Counted from the stretch's first letter, positions 25,496 through 36,731 are shown. The stretch: 64,000 bases of DNA from JACMQX01 sp040385105 (GCA_040385105.1 JAZKHY010000072.1:37666-101665); one strand, 5' to 3'. Numbers and translations: made by a program. The notes: generated from the letters alone by a model not told the origin.

Positions 25496-27248
25496 GGGGG
25501 CCGGGGACTTCATCATCAGGATGGTAACTGAAACGCCCCTTGTTCGCCCCTGCGCCCTCCTGAAGCAGCGCCTCCAGGTCCTGCAGGGTGCTGGCCTCAT
25601 GGACAGGCTTGTCGCCGCGGATCCTCAGCATGCGCGGAAAGCGAACCGCAATGCCGCTTTTGTGGCGCGGGCTGCGGTTGATGCCTTCGAATCCGAGTTC
25701 GAACACCATGGAGGGTTTGACGCTGCGGACCGGGCCGAACTTCTCCAGCGTGGTTTTGCGGATGACGGCATCGACCTGCCCGAACTCCTCATCCGTCAGG
25801 CCCGAGTAGGCCTTGGCGAAAGCCACCAGCTGCAAGGCGCCAGGCTGCGCGGGCTCGCGGCGGGCAATCGCGTCGAGCACGGCCTGCGCTTCATCGCGGC
25901 TTTCGGGCTGGCGGTTCCAGACCGCAAAGGTGTAGTCGGTATAAACCGAGGCCCGGCGGCCGTGGCCGGCCTGCGCGTAGATCAGCACGCAATCGATGGT
26001 CATCGGGTCGATCTTCCACTTCCACCACAGCCCGTCCTGTTTCGTTCTGCCTGTGCCATAGGCTGCGTCCAGCCGCTTGAGCATGAAGCCCTCCACGCCG
26101 CGCTCACGGGACTGCTGCCTCCGCACCGCGAACCCGGCCCACGAAGCGTCACGCTCAATAGGCGAGATGCGGACCGGTGTGCCTGCCAGCAGCGACTCCA
26201 GCCGGGCCCGGCGCTCGATCTGCGGCAATGCGCGGATGTCCTGCCCTCCGGCTTCCAGCAGGTCATAGGCCATGAAGCCTACCGGCGCATCGGCCAGCAC
26301 TTTCTTCGTGAGGGTCTTGCGGCCGATGCGTTGCTGCAGCAAGGAAAATGGCGCCACGCGTTCGTCCTTGAACACCAGGATTTCACCGTCGAGCACGGTA
26401 CCGTCAGGCAACGACCCGGCCAGCGCGACAATCTCCGGGAAGCGCTCCGTCACCAGTTCCTCGCCGCGCGACCAGACCCAGACCTGGCCCGCCCGCTTGA
26501 CCACCTGGCCGCGGATGCCGTCGTACTTCCACTCCACCATCCAGCCAGTGACGGGGCCGAGCTTTGCATCGAACTCGCCGGGCTCCGCATCGAGCTGGTG
26601 GGCCAGAAAAAACGGGTAAGGCTGGCCCGCATCCGATGTGTCGCCCCGCATGCCCGTTGACGCGTCGATCAGCGCCGCGAATCGCGCGGCCGACGGCGTG
26701 CCCTTGCCGTCGGTGTAGCCCATCATGCGCTGCGCCACCCGCCTTGCATCGATCCCCGAATGCGCAGCCAGCGCACGCTGTACCAGCAGCTTGCTCACGC
26801 CGACGCGAAAACCGCCGCCCACCAGCTTGGTCAGGAGGAAGCGGCCCTGGGCATCGAGCTCGCGCCAATAGCCCTTGACCCGCACGGCAATCTCGTCCTC
26901 TGGCAAACCGCGCAGCGGCAACAACCGGTCCTCGACCCACTCCGCCAGGCCGGCATCCGATGGCTCGCTGTCCTGTGGCAGCACAAGGGCAATGGTCTCG
27001 GCCAGGTCGCCCACGGCCTGGTAACACTCCTCGAACAGCCAGTCTTCGATGCCCGCCACATCGCAGGCCAGCGCGCGCAACCGCGCAGTGGCCACCACCT
27101 GCCGCGGCTTGCCGCCGGCCAGGAAGTACACGGCCCATGCCGCATCGGCAGGCGGCGCCTCGCCGAAGTACCGCTGAAGCGCCTCGACCTTCGCATTGGT
27201 GGAAGTCGTCGTGTCCAGTTCGGCGAAGAGGCGGGCAAAGCGCTTCAT
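25482..27248 (-). CDS. ATP-dependent DNA ligase of the ligase-exonuclease-helicase repair set
   Basis: Cytosolic DNA ligase that seals nicks with ATP. The 588-residue protein has an N-terminal DNA-binding domain (about 1-210), the adenylation motif EWKYDGIRG with catalytic Lys241, later nucleotidyltransferase motifs (LDGEILVF, FMLKR, LWWKWK) and an OB-fold C terminus. This is the ligase that associates with an MBL-fold exonuclease and an Lhr-like helicase, rather than the essential NAD-dependent LigA. The ATG at 27248 overlaps the exonuclease stop as ATGA, which fixes the start. The helicase partner lies at 12585-15113. Confidence 0.92.
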   Translation of the reverse strand: MKRFARLFAELDTTTSTNAKVEALQRYFGEAPPADAAWAVYFLAGGKPRQVVATARLRALACDVAGIEDWLFEECYQAVGDLAETIALVLPQDSEPSDAGLAEWVEDRLLPLRGLPEDEIAVRVKGYWRELDAQGRFLLTKLVGGGFRVGVSKLLVQRALAAHSGIDARRVAQRMMGYTDGKGTPSAARFAALIDASTGMRGDTSDAGQPYPFFLAHQLDAEPGEFDAKLGPVTGWMVEWKYDGIRGQVVKRAGQVWVWSRGEELVTERFPEIVALAGSLPDGTVLDGEILVFKDERVAPFSLLQQRIGRKTLTKKVLADAPVGFMAYDLLEAGGQDIRALPQIERRARLESLLAGTPVRISPIERDASWAGFAVRRQQSRERGVEGFMLKRLDAAYGTGRTKQDGLWWKWKIDPMTIDCVLIYAQAGHGRRASVYTDYTFAVWNRQPESRDEAQAVLDAIARREPAQPGALQLVAFAKAYSGLTDEEFGQVDAVIRKTTLEKFGPVRSVKPSMVFELGFEGINRSPRHKSGIAVRFPRMLRIRGDKPVHEASTLQDLEALLQEGAGANKGRFSYHPDDEVPGPHEPS

Positions 27249-28279
27249 GAGGCCGCCTTCCCGCCGCTTGCTGCGTCGTCGATTGCGTCGTCGCCATACT
27301 CGGTCTCGAACCCCTCCGCCTGCAGCCCCTGTTCCGCCAGGTAGCGCACCATCACCGGGATGCTGCCATGCGTGACGATCACGCGCTGCGCACCGGTGGC
27401 ACCGATGGCACCCATCAGGCCCGGCCAGTCCGCATGGTCGGACAGCACAAAGCCCCGGTCGTAACCACCGCGCCGGCGGGCGCCGCGCAGCTGCATCCAG
27501 CCGCTCGCAAAAGCATCGCTGAATTCGCCGAACCGCTTGATCCACGGGCCGCCCGCAGCACCCGGTGGGCACAGGACGAGAGCGCGCTTGAAGTCGGCCT
27601 TGTCGGTGACGTCGGCCACCTGCAGCGTATCGGGCAGTTGCACGCCGGCCTCGCGGTAGGCGCGGTTCAGCGGTTCCACCGCCCCGTGCACGATGATCGG
27701 CCCGATGGAAGGGTCGATGCCGGAGAGGATGCGCTGGGCCTTGCCGAAGCTGTAGCACATGAGCACGCTCGCACGGCCGGCCGCCACGTTGCCCTGCCAC
27801 CATGCATTGATGTCCGCAAAAACGTCGTCATCATGCGGCCACCGGTAGATCGGCAGGCCGAAGGTGGACTCGGTGATGAACACATCGCACTTCACCGGCT
27901 CGAACGGCGCGCAGGTCCGGTCGGGCGCGACCTTGTAGTCGCCGCTGGCCACCCAGACCTGCCCGCCGTGTTCCAGCCGCACCTGGGCCGAGCCGAGCAC
28001 ATGGCCGGCGGGATGAAGCGAGACGGTGACGCCATTGTGGACAATGGCCTCGCCGTAAGCCAGCGGCTGGAGCGTGATGTTGCCCAGCCGCGCCCGCAAC
28101 ACGCCTTCGGCCGGCGCTGCGGCCAGGTAGTGGCCGTGGCCGGTGCGCGCATGGTCGGCATGCGCATGGGTGATGATCGCGCGTTCCACCGGGCGCCACG
28201 GGTCGATGTAGAAATCTCCGGCCGGGCAATACAGCCCCTGCGGCCGTTGCACCACCAGGTCCTGGCGAGCGGGGTTCAT
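27245..28279 (-). CDS. Ligase-associated metallo-beta-lactamase-fold DNA exonuclease
   Basis: A 344-residue MBL/beta-CASP nuclease that processes DNA ends for the adjacent ATP-dependent ligase. Metal motifs are visible: HAHADHA (His38, His40, Asp42, His43), HPAGHVLGSA, SGDYK, and the beta-CASP elements ESTFGLP, LSDHADW and VTHGS. The ATG at 28279 (MNPARQDLVV) is preferred to 28333, which would overlap clsB by 32 bases. It overlaps the ligase start by 4 bases. Operon order is exonuclease then ligase then folE. Confidence 0.9.
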   Translation of the reverse strand: MNPARQDLVVQRPQGLYCPAGDFYIDPWRPVERAIITHAHADHARTGHGHYLAAAPAEGVLRARLGNITLQPLAYGEAIVHNGVTVSLHPAGHVLGSAQVRLEHGGQVWVASGDYKVAPDRTCAPFEPVKCDVFITESTFGLPIYRWPHDDDVFADINAWWQGNVAAGRASVLMCYSFGKAQRILSGIDPSIGPIIVHGAVEPLNRAYREAGVQLPDTLQVADVTDKADFKRALVLCPPGAAGGPWIKRFGEFSDAFASGWMQLRGARRRGGYDRGFVLSDHADWPGLMGAIGATGAQRVIVTHGSIPVMVRYLAEQGLQAEGFETEYGDDAIDDAASGGKAAS

Positions 28280-28301
28280 CAATGCCACTGCGCGCCGCCG
28301 C

Positions 28302-29504
28302 TCAATACCGTTTGCCCTGGATGAAGAGGGCAAGCCGCATCAGGCCCAGCGCGACATATTCCTTGATGCGTTCAACGCGCGGGCGTGCGGCATAGACAGC
28401 CGCATCCATCATGGTGCCTTCATGCTCGATGGCGTGCAGCAGGGTCGCACGCAGCTGGTCCGCGAAGGCAGCGTCTTCCACCATGACATTTGCCTCGCGG
28501 GCCAGCAGCAGGCTCAGCGGGTCAAGGTTGGACGAGCCGACCGTCGCCCAGTGCCCGTCGACAACGGCCACCTTGGCATGCAGGAAGCTCGATGCGTATT
28601 CATGGATTTCCACTCCGGCCTGCAAGAGCGCGTCGTAGACCGGCCTGGCGGCGTAGAACTGCATGAAGTACTCGTAGCGGCCCTGCAGCAGCAGCTGCAC
28701 CCTCACACCCCGCTTCGCCGCATTGATGAGCGCCCTGCGCAGCTTGGCGCCAGGCACGAAGTACGCATTGGCGATGACCACCTCCCTGTGCGCGGCACCG
28801 ATGGCCTGGCGGTAGGTTTTCTCGATGCGGGTGCGGTTGCGCAGGTTGTCTCGCAGCACCAGCGCCGCCCGTGTGCCCGGCCCCGGTGCACGCCCCGGCG
28901 GCGGGCCGGCGACTGCCTGCTTCATGCCATCGCGCAATGAACGCAGCGCCCCCGAGATATCGCCCTGCTTCATGCGGCGAACGCCCTGCAGGCTGAGCCA
29001 GATCTGGTTCATCGCCTCTTCGACTTCCCCCACCAGCGCGCCGGATGCCTGCACTGCAAAGTCAAAGCGCGGGAACTCCAGCACGCCATGGTTGGGGTCA
29101 TGGAAGTCGTCCAGGATGTTGATGCCGCCGCAGAACGCCATCTTGCCGTCCACCACGCAAAGCTTGCGATGGAGCCGCCGCCAGGCACTGGGCACCAGCA
29201 GGCCAAAGCGCCCCGGCAGGCGGTAGATGCGCCACTGCACGCCCGCTTCGTCAAAGCGCCGGCACCATTCGGCGGGCAGCTTGCCGGTGCCAAAACCATC
29301 GACCACCAGCATGACGCGCACGCCGCGCTGCGCAGTGCGGATCAGCGCCTCGCCCACATCGGCACCGCTGCCGGTGAAATCGAAGATGTAGGTTTCAAGC
29401 CGCACACGGTCCCGCGCATCATCCATGGCCTGGATCAGCGCCGGGAAAAACTCGCGGCTGCCGCACAGCAGCCGCACGTCATGGCCTGGGGGCAACAGGG
29501 TCAC
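28302..29504 (-). CDS. clsB: Cardiolipin synthase ClsB (phospholipase D family)
   Basis: Makes cardiolipin by phosphatidyl transfer. The 400-residue protein has two HxKxxxxD motifs: His112/Lys114/Asp119 in LHRKLCVVDG and His308/Lys310/Asp315 in FLHAKVAVVDG, each followed by GGIN or GSSN. There are no long N-terminal membrane helices, as in ClsB/YbhO and unlike ClsA. The start is a GTG at 29504, one base after the end of the endonuclease/phosphatase-family gene. That pairing matches the enterobacterial ybhP-clsB order. Confidence 0.88.
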   Translation of the reverse strand: MTLLPPGHDVRLLCGSREFFPALIQAMDDARDRVRLETYIFDFTGSGADVGEALIRTAQRGVRVMLVVDGFGTGKLPAEWCRRFDEAGVQWRIYRLPGRFGLLVPSAWRRLHRKLCVVDGKMAFCGGINILDDFHDPNHGVLEFPRFDFAVQASGALVGEVEEAMNQIWLSLQGVRRMKQGDISGALRSLRDGMKQAVAGPPPGRAPGPGTRAALVLRDNLRNRTRIEKTYRQAIGAAHREVVIANAYFVPGAKLRRALINAAKRGVRVQLLLQGRYEYFMQFYAARPVYDALLQAGVEIHEYASSFLHAKVAVVDGHWATVGSSNLDPLSLLLAREANVMVEDAAFADQLRATLLHAIEHEGTMMDAAVYAARPRVERIKEYVALGLMRLALFIQGKRY

Positions 29505-29505
29505 G

Positions 29506-30237
29506 TCAGATCTCGAATTCCGCGACCAGCGGCAGATGGTCCGACATGCGCCACCAGATGCGCCCCCGTGGAATCTCCACCCCGACGGGCTTCAGGCCCC
29601 GCGCATAAACAAAATCAAGCTGGCCCAGCGGCAGCCGCGCCGGGTAGGTGAACTGGCGCTCGCCGGCGAAGTCCTTGAGGCCGAGTGCGTTCATGTGCTT
29701 TCGCAGCTTGCTGCCCCAGTCGTTGAGGTCACCGGCAACCACCAGCGGCTCGCCCCTGGGCACTTCGCGTTCAATGTAACGGCCCAGCTGCTCGACCTGC
29801 CGCACGCGGCCCGACGCGATCAGCCCCAGGTGGAGCACGATGACGTGGATCGGGACGTCGTGGGCGTTCACATGCACATGCAGCAGGCCGCGCTGCTCGA
29901 ACCGGTGGTCCGACATGTCCTCATGCTTGTGCGAGATCACGTCCCAGCGCGAGAGCAGCGCATTGCCGTGCTCGCCATGCCGCGTCACCGCATTGGTCTG
30001 GTAGACGGAGTGGTAGCCCTCGGGCGCAAGGAACTCCGCCTGGGGCAACTCGGGCCAGTGGGTGAAGTACTGCTCCTCACGGCGGTGCAGCTTGCGCACC
30101 TCCTGCAGGCAGACGATGTCGGCGTCCAGCTGCTCCACCGCATGGCCCAGGTTGTGGATTTCCAGCCGCCGGACCGGCCCCACGCCCTGCACGCCCTTGT
30201 GGATGTTGTAGGTCGCGACGCGGAGGATGTTGGTCAT
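29506..30237 (-). CDS. Endonuclease/exonuclease/phosphatase family protein (YbhP-like)
   Basis: A 243-residue EEP-superfamily hydrolase with the metal and catalytic motifs TYNIHKGV, LQEVRK, VLHLGL, AGDLNDW and SDHLPL. It has no signal peptide. The neighbouring clsB suggests a role in phospholipid metabolism, possibly as a phosphodiesterase or phosphatase, but the substrate is unknown. Its start overlaps the nudB stop by 4 bases (ATGA) and its end is one base from clsB, so all three are likely co-translated. Confidence 0.85.
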   Translation of the reverse strand: MTNILRVATYNIHKGVQGVGPVRRLEIHNLGHAVEQLDADIVCLQEVRKLHRREEQYFTHWPELPQAEFLAPEGYHSVYQTNAVTRHGEHGNALLSRWDVISHKHEDMSDHRFEQRGLLHVHVNAHDVPIHVIVLHLGLIASGRVRQVEQLGRYIEREVPRGEPLVVAGDLNDWGSKLRKHMNALGLKDFAGERQFTYPARLPLGQLDFVYARGLKPVGVEIPRGRIWWRMSDHLPLVAEFEI

Positions 30238-30701
30238 GCCACAAATTGTGGCAGCAACAGGATGGCTTCAGCGTTGGAAGGTGAAAAACAAAGGTCCGCA
30301 GCGTCACGATATGGCAACCAGCGGTACTCCGTGTGTTCGCGCACATTCAGGGTGACCGGAGTTCCGGCAGGAACGCAGAGGCCGAAAACATGCTCGGTGT
30401 TGCGCGTCACGCCCGGCGCATAGCGATGTTGCCAGCGCGGGTAGATGTCATAGACGTTCTCAAGGCCCCAGTCGCGCAGGGCCGCAGCCAGGGGCATGCC
30501 GGGCCGGCAGTCGATGCCGGTCTCCTCGAACACCTCGCGCGCGGCGGTAGCCTCGAAAGGCTCGTGCGGAAAGTCTTTCGAGCCGGTAACCGACTGCCAG
30601 TACGCGGAGGCGTCGGCCCGCCGGATCACCAGCACGTCCAGCGCCGGGGTGTGGATCACCACCAGCACCGACTCGGGGATCTTGGGCGGCCGGGACGACA
30701 T
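30234..30701 (-). CDS. nudB: Dihydroneopterin triphosphate diphosphatase (Nudix)
   Basis: Removes pyrophosphate from dihydroneopterin triphosphate in folate synthesis, the step after FolE. The 155-residue protein has the Nudix box beginning GSKDFPHEP and continuing AAREVFEETGI. One extra residue sits between the first Gly and Glu compared with the strict consensus, which I have seen as usual for this subfamily. The N terminus MSSRPPKIPESVLVVIH is typical of NudB. It lies 30 bases after aspS and overlaps the next gene. Confidence 0.88.
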   Translation of the reverse strand: MSSRPPKIPESVLVVIHTPALDVLVIRRADASAYWQSVTGSKDFPHEPFEATAAREVFEETGIDCRPGMPLAAALRDWGLENVYDIYPRWQHRYAPGVTRNTEHVFGLCVPAGTPVTLNVREHTEYRWLPYRDAADLCFSPSNAEAILLLPQFVA

Positions 30702-30731
30702 GGGGCGCGGCCCGGTTCCAGCAGCCCGGCG

Positions 30732-32536
<1,805 letters not shown>

Positions 32537-32540
<4 letters not shown>

Positions 32541-33199
32541 TGTTCGCGCCGCTCGGCGCCCTGGAGGATATCCGGCTTGACGGCCGGGGTTGGGTGGCCA
32601 ATGGGCACGACAACGCCCATGGAAATGATGTACTTGAGCGCCTCGTCAACGCTCATGCGCAGCTCGACGCATTCACTGCGCCGGGCCATGACGAAGTAGC
32701 CGCCCGTCGGGTTGGGCGTGGTGGGCACATAGACGGTGATGTATTCGTCCGGCGGCAGGTAGTTGGCCGTGTCGCCGCCGGGCACACCTGTGACGAAGGC
32801 AATCGTCCACATGCCTTCGCGCGGCCACTGGACCAGCACCGCCTTGCGGAAGGCATTGCCGGAATCGGAAAAGAGCGTGTCGGAAACCTGCTTGACGCCC
32901 GAGTAGATCGAGCGCACGACCGGTATGCGGTGCAGCAGGATGTTCCACCAGTTCACCAGCTTGCGGCCGAAAAAATTGCTGGCCGTCGCGCCCACGACCA
33001 GCAGCACGCCCAGCGCCAGCAGCACGCCGAAGCCGGGAACATGGAAGCCGATGAGCTTGTCGGGCTGCCAGCTGGCCGGCAGGATGAGCAGGGTCTGGTC
33101 GAGCGTGCTGATGAACCACTCCAGCACCCAGATGGTGATGGCCACCGGCACAATGACGAGCAGCCCCGACAACAGCCATTTGCGCAGCGCGGCCATCAT
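32537..33199 (-). CDS. DUF502 family membrane protein
   Basis: A 220-residue inner-membrane protein with two N-terminal membrane helices (about 8-29 and 56-77) and a soluble C-terminal domain containing IPVVRSIYSGVKQV and YVPTTPNPTGGY, which are the conserved DUF502 segments. The biochemical role is not known. Two adjacent start codons (33199, 33196) are possible. It is 5 bases downstream of the FmdB gene and overlaps aspS by 4 bases. Confidence 0.88.
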
Positions 33200-33204
33200 G
33201 TCAT

Positions 33205-33564
33205 TCAGCTGCCGTGAATGCCGCTGCCAGCAGCCGCAGTGGGCGCGGAATCGGCCTTTTTTGCGGGGGCATCGACCGGCTTTGCGGGAGCAGGGGATTT
33301 GGCGTCGGCGCTGCCACCCGCGTCTGCGCCCGATTTGCCCTCGGCGGATGCGGCACCTGCAGGCGCGCTGGCGGCCGTGGTACCGCCCTTGAAATCAGTG
33401 GCGTACCAGCCCGAGCCCTTGAGCTGGAAGCCGGCAGCGGTGACCTGCTTGACGAAGGTGGGCTGGCTGCAGAACGGGCACACCGTCAGCAGCGGATCGG
33501 ATATTTTTTGCAGCACGTCCCTGGATTGGCCACAGGACTCGCACTTGTAAGCGTAGATGGGCAT
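33205..33564 (-). CDS. FmdB family zinc-ribbon protein
   Basis: A 119-residue protein with an N-terminal FmdB/CxxC_CxxC zinc ribbon (MPIYAYKCESCGQSRDVLQ, then VCPFC) followed by KGSGWYATDFKG, typical of the family, and a low-complexity Ala/Pro/Ser/Lys tail likely to be disordered. The family is often called a regulatory protein, but evidence for that is limited. It starts the fmdB-DUF502-aspS gene block; no strong promoter is obvious in the 107 bases upstream. Confidence 0.88.
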   Translation of the reverse strand: MPIYAYKCESCGQSRDVLQKISDPLLTVCPFCSQPTFVKQVTAAGFQLKGSGWYATDFKGGTTAASAPAGAASAEGKSGADAGGSADAKSPAPAKPVDAPAKKADSAPTAAAGSGIHGS

Positions 33565-33621
33565 GGCTTTGAAGGTTGGGGAGCGGAAATCGCAAAGCCT
33601 TCAATTATAGGCGGAGGGCCG

Positions 33622-33667
33622 GAAACAAGGCCCCCGGCAACGGGGCCCTTGCCCGGCGGTGCCGGGC
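33622..33667 (-). terminator. Tandem hairpins after the sodium:solute symporter gene
   Basis: On the minus strand, GCCCGGC-ACC-GCCGGGC (33651-33667) is followed by GGCCCC-N7-GGGGCC (33629-33647) and TTGTTT. The second is a plausible intrinsic terminator for the symporter transcript, upstream of fmdB. Confidence 0.55.
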
Positions 33668-33671
33668 GGGC

Positions 33672-35135
33672 TCAGCCCAGGCCGGCCACCTTGTGGTGCG
33701 CGCCGTGCCTGTTGCCGATGGCCTGCGGGCCCAGCGAGCCGAGGACCATGCCTGCAAACGCGGCCAGGATACCGGCCAGTTGCCCCGGGAACTGCTCGCC
33801 GGCCGGCGTCACCATGAACAGTATCCAGGTCAGCAGGCCCAGTACGATGGAAAAGATGGCGCCCTGGGTCGTGGCCTTTTTCCAGTAAAGGCCGAACACC
33901 AGCGGGATGAACGCGCCGACCAGCGTCACCTGGTAGGCACCGGAGACCATTTCATAGATGGGCGTGCCCTGCATGAAGATGGCATAGGCCAGCACCAGGG
34001 CGCTGAATACCAGCACCGTGATGCGCATGGTCTTGAGTTCTTCCTTGTCGCCCATGCCGGGCTTGAACTGGCGCCAGATGTTCTCGACAAAGGTCACGCT
34101 CGGGGCCAGCAGCGTGGCGGAAGCGGTGGACTTGATGGCCGACAGCAGCGCGCCGAAGAACAGCACCTGCATGATGAACGGCATTTTCTCGAGCACCAGC
34201 GTGGGCAGGATCTTCTGCGGGTCGTCCTTGAGCAGCGCAGTCGTCTGCTCGGGCATGATGATCAGCGCGCTGGCCACCAGGAACATCGGCACAAAGGCAA
34301 ACAGGATGTAGCAGATGCCGCCGATGACCGGGCCCTTGGTGGCCGCTTCCTGGCTGTTGGCCGACATGACCCGCTGGAACACGTCCTGCTGCGGGATGGA
34401 GCCCAGCATCATCGTGATGGCTGCGGCGAAGAAGAAAATGATGTCCTTGAAGGTGGGCTCGGGCCAGAACTTGAAAAGGTCCTTGCTGATCGCCAGGTCA
34501 ATGACCTTGCCTGCGCCGCCTGCCATGTTCCCTGCGAAAACGGCGAGGATCGCCAGCCCTGCGACCAGGATGATCATCTGGATGAAGTCGGTGATGGCCA
34601 CGGACCACATGCCGCCGAACAGGGTGTACGCCAGGATGGACACCACGCCGATGATCATGCCCACCGGGATACTGATGGCGCCGGCAGACAACAGGTGGAA
34701 CACCAGGCCCAGCGCCGTGACCTGGGCCGACACCCAGCCCAGGTAGCTCAGCATGATGATCAGCGAGCAGGCCACTTCCACCGTGGTGCCGAAACGCTCG
34801 CGGTAATAGTCGCTGATGGTCAGCAACGACATCTTGTACAGCTTGCCGGCAAAGAAAAGACCGACGAGGATCAGGCAGGTGCCGGCACCGAACGGGTCTT
34901 CCACCACCTTCCCCAGGCCGCCTTCGACGAATTTGGCCGGGATGCCCAGGACCGTTTCGGAGCCGAACCAGGTCGCGAAGGTCGTGGTGACGATCATGAT
35001 CAGCGGCAGGTTGCGCCCGGCAATGGCGAAGTCGGCGGTGTTCTTGACACGCCTGGCGGCATACAGCCCGATGGCGATGGTAATCAGCAGGTAGACGATG
35101 ACCAGGGTCAGCAGCACGATGTTCTCCTCACTCAA
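33672..35135 (-). CDS. Sodium:solute symporter (SSS family)
   Basis: Inner-membrane sodium-coupled transporter. The 487-residue protein has about 13 membrane helices and the SSS segments AGRNLPLIMIVTTTFATWFG, GGMWSVAITDFIQM and SIPQQDVFQRVMSA. The substrate is not readable; in this family it ranges from proline and pantothenate to small carboxylates. No metabolic gene is adjacent. It starts 30 bases from the 3' end of ubiB on the same strand, with unrelated function. Confidence 0.88.
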   Translation of the reverse strand: MSEENIVLLTLVIVYLLITIAIGLYAARRVKNTADFAIAGRNLPLIMIVTTTFATWFGSETVLGIPAKFVEGGLGKVVEDPFGAGTCLILVGLFFAGKLYKMSLLTISDYYRERFGTTVEVACSLIIMLSYLGWVSAQVTALGLVFHLLSAGAISIPVGMIIGVVSILAYTLFGGMWSVAITDFIQMIILVAGLAILAVFAGNMAGGAGKVIDLAISKDLFKFWPEPTFKDIIFFFAAAITMMLGSIPQQDVFQRVMSANSQEAATKGPVIGGICYILFAFVPMFLVASALIIMPEQTTALLKDDPQKILPTLVLEKMPFIMQVLFFGALLSAIKSTASATLLAPSVTFVENIWRQFKPGMGDKEELKTMRITVLVFSALVLAYAIFMQGTPIYEMVSGAYQVTLVGAFIPLVFGLYWKKATTQGAIFSIVLGLLTWILFMVTPAGEQFPGQLAGILAAFAGMVLGSLGPQAIGNRHGAHHKVAGLG

Positions 35136-35165
35136 GTGGACGGGATTATCTGCAATAAAACGGGA

Positions 35166-36731
35166 TCAGAAAAGGCGCATGCGCAGCCACAGCTGCATCG
35201 CCAGCAGGCCAAGAGCAAAACCGATGCCACCGAACACGATGCCCTGGATCAGCTTGTTGGTGCGCTTCTGTTCTGCCAGCAGGTCTTTCAGGTCGCGCCG
35301 GTAGTCGGAAGGCCTTTGCTGCAGGTAGTCGTGCAGCAGCCTTGGCAGGTGCGGCAGCAGCTTGGCATAGCGCGGCGCCTCGGCCTTGAGCTCTTCCATC
35401 AGCTTCTGCGGGCCGATCTGCTCGACCATCCATTTCTCCAGGAACGGCTTGGCCGTGTTCCAGAGGTCCAGGTCAGGGTCGAGCTGGCGGCCCAGGCCCT
35501 CGATGTTGAGCAGGGTCTTCTGCAGCAGCACCAGTTGCGGCTGGATTTCCACATGGAAGCGGCGGGAGGTCTGGAACAGCCGCAGCAGCACCATGCCCAG
35601 CGAGATTTCCCGCAAGGGCCGGTCGAAGTAAGGCTCGCAGACCGTGCGCACGGCGGCTTCAAGTTCGTCCACACGCGTTCCCGGTGGCACCCAGCCGGAC
35701 TCGATGTGCAACTGGGCAACGCGTTTGTAGTCGCGCCGGAAGAACGCCGTGAAGTTCTGGGCCAGGTACTCCTTGTCATGCTCCGTCAGGGTGCCGATGA
35801 TGCCGAAGTCCAGCGAAATGTAGCGCCCGAAGGTGCCGGGTTCGAGGCTGACCTGGATATTGCCGGGATGCATGTCGGCATGGAAAAAGCCGTCGCGGAA
35901 CACCTGGGTGAAGAAGATGGTGACGCCATCACGCGCCAGCTGCGGAATGTCCACGCCGGCCTCGCGCAGGCGCTCGATCTGGTTGATGGGAACGCCTTTC
36001 ATGCGCTCCATGACGATCACTTCCGAGGCGCAGAAGTCCCAGAACATCTCGGGGATCAGCACCAGGTCCAGCCCGGCCATGTTGCGGCGCAACTGTGCGG
36101 CGCTGGCGGCTTCGCGCACAAGGTCCAGCTCGTCATGCAGGTATTTGTCGAACTCGGCCACCACCTCGCGCGGCTTGAGGCGCTTGCCGTCGGCCGACAG
36201 GCTTTCAACCCAGCCGGCCATCATCCGCATCAGGCCCAGGTCTTTCTCGATGGCCGGGCGCATGCCGGGCCGCAGCACCTTGACGGCAACCTCGCGCTCG
36301 CGGCCGTTGCGGTCTTTCAGGATGGCGAAGTGCACCTGCGCAATGGAAGCGCTGGCCACGGGCTCGCGGTCAAAACTTGCGAATATTTCGCCCACGGGGC
36401 GGCGGAACGCGCGCTCGATGGAGGCCACGGCAATGGCGGAGTCGAACGGCGGCACATGGTCCTGCAGCCGGGCCAGTTCGTCGGCAATGTCGGCCGGCAT
36501 GAGGTCGCGCCGGGTGGACAGCACCTGGCCGAACTTCACGAAGATCGGGCCCAATCGCTCCAGCGCCAGTCGCAGCCGCGCGCCGCGCGGCGTGTCCAGA
36601 TTGCGGCCCACCGACAGGATGCGGGCGAGTGACTTGAGCCAGGGCTTGCCCAGGCTGGTGAGCACCAGTTCGTCCAGGCCGTAAAGCCACACCACCCAGA
36701 CAATGAAGATGCCCCGGTACAGCCTGGTCAT
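35166..36731 (-). CDS. ubiB: Ubiquinone biosynthesis regulatory kinase-like protein UbiB
   Basis: Member of the ABC1/ADCK/UbiB atypical kinase family, required for ubiquinone synthesis. The 521-residue protein has the KxGQ motif in FVKFGQVLSTRRD, the alanine-rich loop region SASIAQVH, the catalytic-loop-like FFHADMHPGNI and metal-binding LDFGIIG. Two C-terminal membrane helices (about 485-517) anchor it to the inner membrane. Its start overlaps ubiJ by 4 bases. Confidence 0.94.
   Translation of the reverse strand: MTRLYRGIFIVWVVWLYGLDELVLTSLGKPWLKSLARILSVGRNLDTPRGARLRLALERLGPIFVKFGQVLSTRRDLMPADIADELARLQDHVPPFDSAIAVASIERAFRRPVGEIFASFDREPVASASIAQVHFAILKDRNGREREVAVKVLRPGMRPAIEKDLGLMRMMAGWVESLSADGKRLKPREVVAEFDKYLHDELDLVREAASAAQLRRNMAGLDLVLIPEMFWDFCASEVIVMERMKGVPINQIERLREAGVDIPQLARDGVTIFFTQVFRDGFFHADMHPGNIQVSLEPGTFGRYISLDFGIIGTLTEHDKEYLAQNFTAFFRRDYKRVAQLHIESGWVPPGTRVDELEAAVRTVCEPYFDRPLREISLGMVLLRLFQTSRRFHVEIQPQLVLLQKTLLNIEGLGRQLDPDLDLWNTAKPFLEKWMVEQIGPQKLMEELKAEAPRYAKLLPHLPRLLHDYLQQRPSDYRRDLKDLLAEQKRTNKLIQGIVFGGIGFALGLLAMQLWLRMRLF

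Noticed and set aside
33576..36632. 1018-codon open frame on the plus strand opposite the symporter, ubiB and fmdB genes
   Set aside because: It runs antisense to genes with clear family motifs, and its translation is His/Gln/Asp/Arg-rich, typical of the reverse frame of GC-rich genes.
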